Positions 7,427 to 7,760 of a stretch of 7,760 nucleotides of DNA are shown here, one piece after another (position 1 is the first letter of the stretch; each line of letters begins with the position of its first letter). The position numbers were made by a program, and so were the translations under genes. The stretch covers positions 1 to 7,760 of the forward strand of contig PTKB01000124.1 in the NCBI GenBank assembly GCA_002937555.1. Reading direction: 5' to 3'. Under the pieces are notes generated by a model that made no database searches, was not told the DNA's origin, and worked only from the letters and a program-made list of their open reading frames with translations. This stretch comes from Alphaproteobacteria bacterium MarineAlpha10_Bin2 (GTDB lineage Bacteria; Pseudomonadota; Alphaproteobacteria; UBA828).

Positions 7427-7760
7427 TCACAACATATCCTCAAAAACCCGGTCGTGCAGAATTGGCACGCGGTTGCTCTCCGGGCAATCGAGCTCGCGCG
7501 CATAACGGTGCCCGGAATAAACCGCGGCGGCAATGATCGCCGGCGCTTCGCAATCGCCGATGCGCTTCAAGGTTTTCGGCGCGCCCTCGCTCTCCAGACG
7601 TTCGGATAGCTCGTGGAAGAGTTCGTCATTGGGCCGGCGCGCCGTGACCAGGACCAGTGAGTCCGCTTTGAGACGCCGTTCACGCCCGGTAAAGGTACAA
7701 GCGAGAAGCGCCTCGCCGCCGTCATAAGCGGTGAGCTCATGGGACGTGACGATCTCGACG
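7427..7760 (-). CDS. C-terminal part of a trimethylamine dehydrogenase-like (old yellow enzyme class) flavoprotein
   Basis: The minus strand is open from the right edge to TGA at 7429-7427, giving 110 residues with no start in the window. The sequence has SLVLVTARRPNDELFHEL (residues 34-51 of the fragment), then LKRIGDCEAPAIIAAAVYSG (64-83) and HRYARELD. The GD motif in the RIGDC-AP segment, followed by the alanine-rich helix and GHR-AREL, is typical of the C-terminal nucleotide-binding domain of trimethylamine/dimethylamine dehydrogenases and relatives. That group includes the DgcA-type dimethylglycine and StcD-type N-methylproline demethylases. The FMN barrel and iron-sulfur cysteines would lie beyond the window, so the substrate branch cannot be decided. 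It ends 42 bases before the downstream GcvT-fused dehydrogenase, which suggests one operon for amine demethylation. The fragment shows no internal stop or frameshift. Confidence 0.8.
   Translation of the reverse strand, partial: VEIVTSHELTAYDGGEALLACTFTGRERRLKADSLVLVTARRPNDELFHELSERLESEGAPKTLKRIGDCEAPAIIAAAVYSGHRYARELDCPESNRVPILHDRVFEDML

Noticed and set aside
6119..7609. 496-codon open frame on the plus strand opposite the second GcvT-fused gene
   Set aside because: It spans the 3' end of one real gene and most of another on the opposite strand, has no recognisable motif and reads as low-complexity Ala/Arg/Asp-rich antisense translation.

Overview
The window looks like chromosomal DNA of a GC-rich alphaproteobacterium, possibly a marine or soil Rhodospirillales- or Rhizobiales-like lineage. 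This is inferred from the family style of the proteins and the GC-rich third codon positions; nothing in the window gives a firm species. The coherent theme is oxidative N-demethylation of methylated amines. No RNA gene, insertion sequence, CRISPR array or phage feature was seen.

Layout. (1) Positions 1-1019, plus strand: an open frame running in from the left edge. It starts with the C-terminal end of an RTX (GGxGxD calcium-binding) domain and continues without a stop into a complete LuxR-type regulator. (2) 1047-3473, plus: an 808-residue FAD-dependent oxidoreductase fused to a GcvT-like folate domain (dimethylglycine/sarcosine dehydrogenase family). (3) 3492-4913, plus: a 473-residue DAO-family FAD amine oxidase of the PuuB-like type. 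(4) 4910-7384, minus: a second, clearly different, dimethylglycine/sarcosine dehydrogenase-family protein that converges on gene 3 and shares the bases TTAA with it. (5) 7427-7760, minus, cut by the right edge: the C-terminal 110 residues of a trimethylamine dehydrogenase-like (old yellow enzyme class) flavoprotein. It lies upstream of gene 4 in the same transcription direction, 42 bases away.

How they may work together (inference). The plus-strand genes are closely spaced (27 and 18 bases) and probably form one unit headed by, or controlled by, the LuxR-type protein. No luxI-like synthase is visible. The minus-strand pair probably forms a second operon whose promoter lies beyond the right edge. 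Together they encode one partial and three complete flavoenzymes of the kinds that strip methyl groups from, or oxidise, secondary and tertiary amines such as glycine betaine derivatives, dimethylglycine, sarcosine or methylamines. The two GcvT-fused enzymes would pass the one-carbon unit to tetrahydrofolate. Exact substrates cannot be read from the sequence.

Most unusual points: the in-frame join between an RTX module (normally secreted) and a DNA-binding regulator, the Asp-to-Glu change at the presumed folate-site acid of the first GcvT-fused enzyme, and the two different GcvT-fused enzymes in convergent operons. The rest is ordinary catabolic gene content. I did not find a convincing wholly new system.
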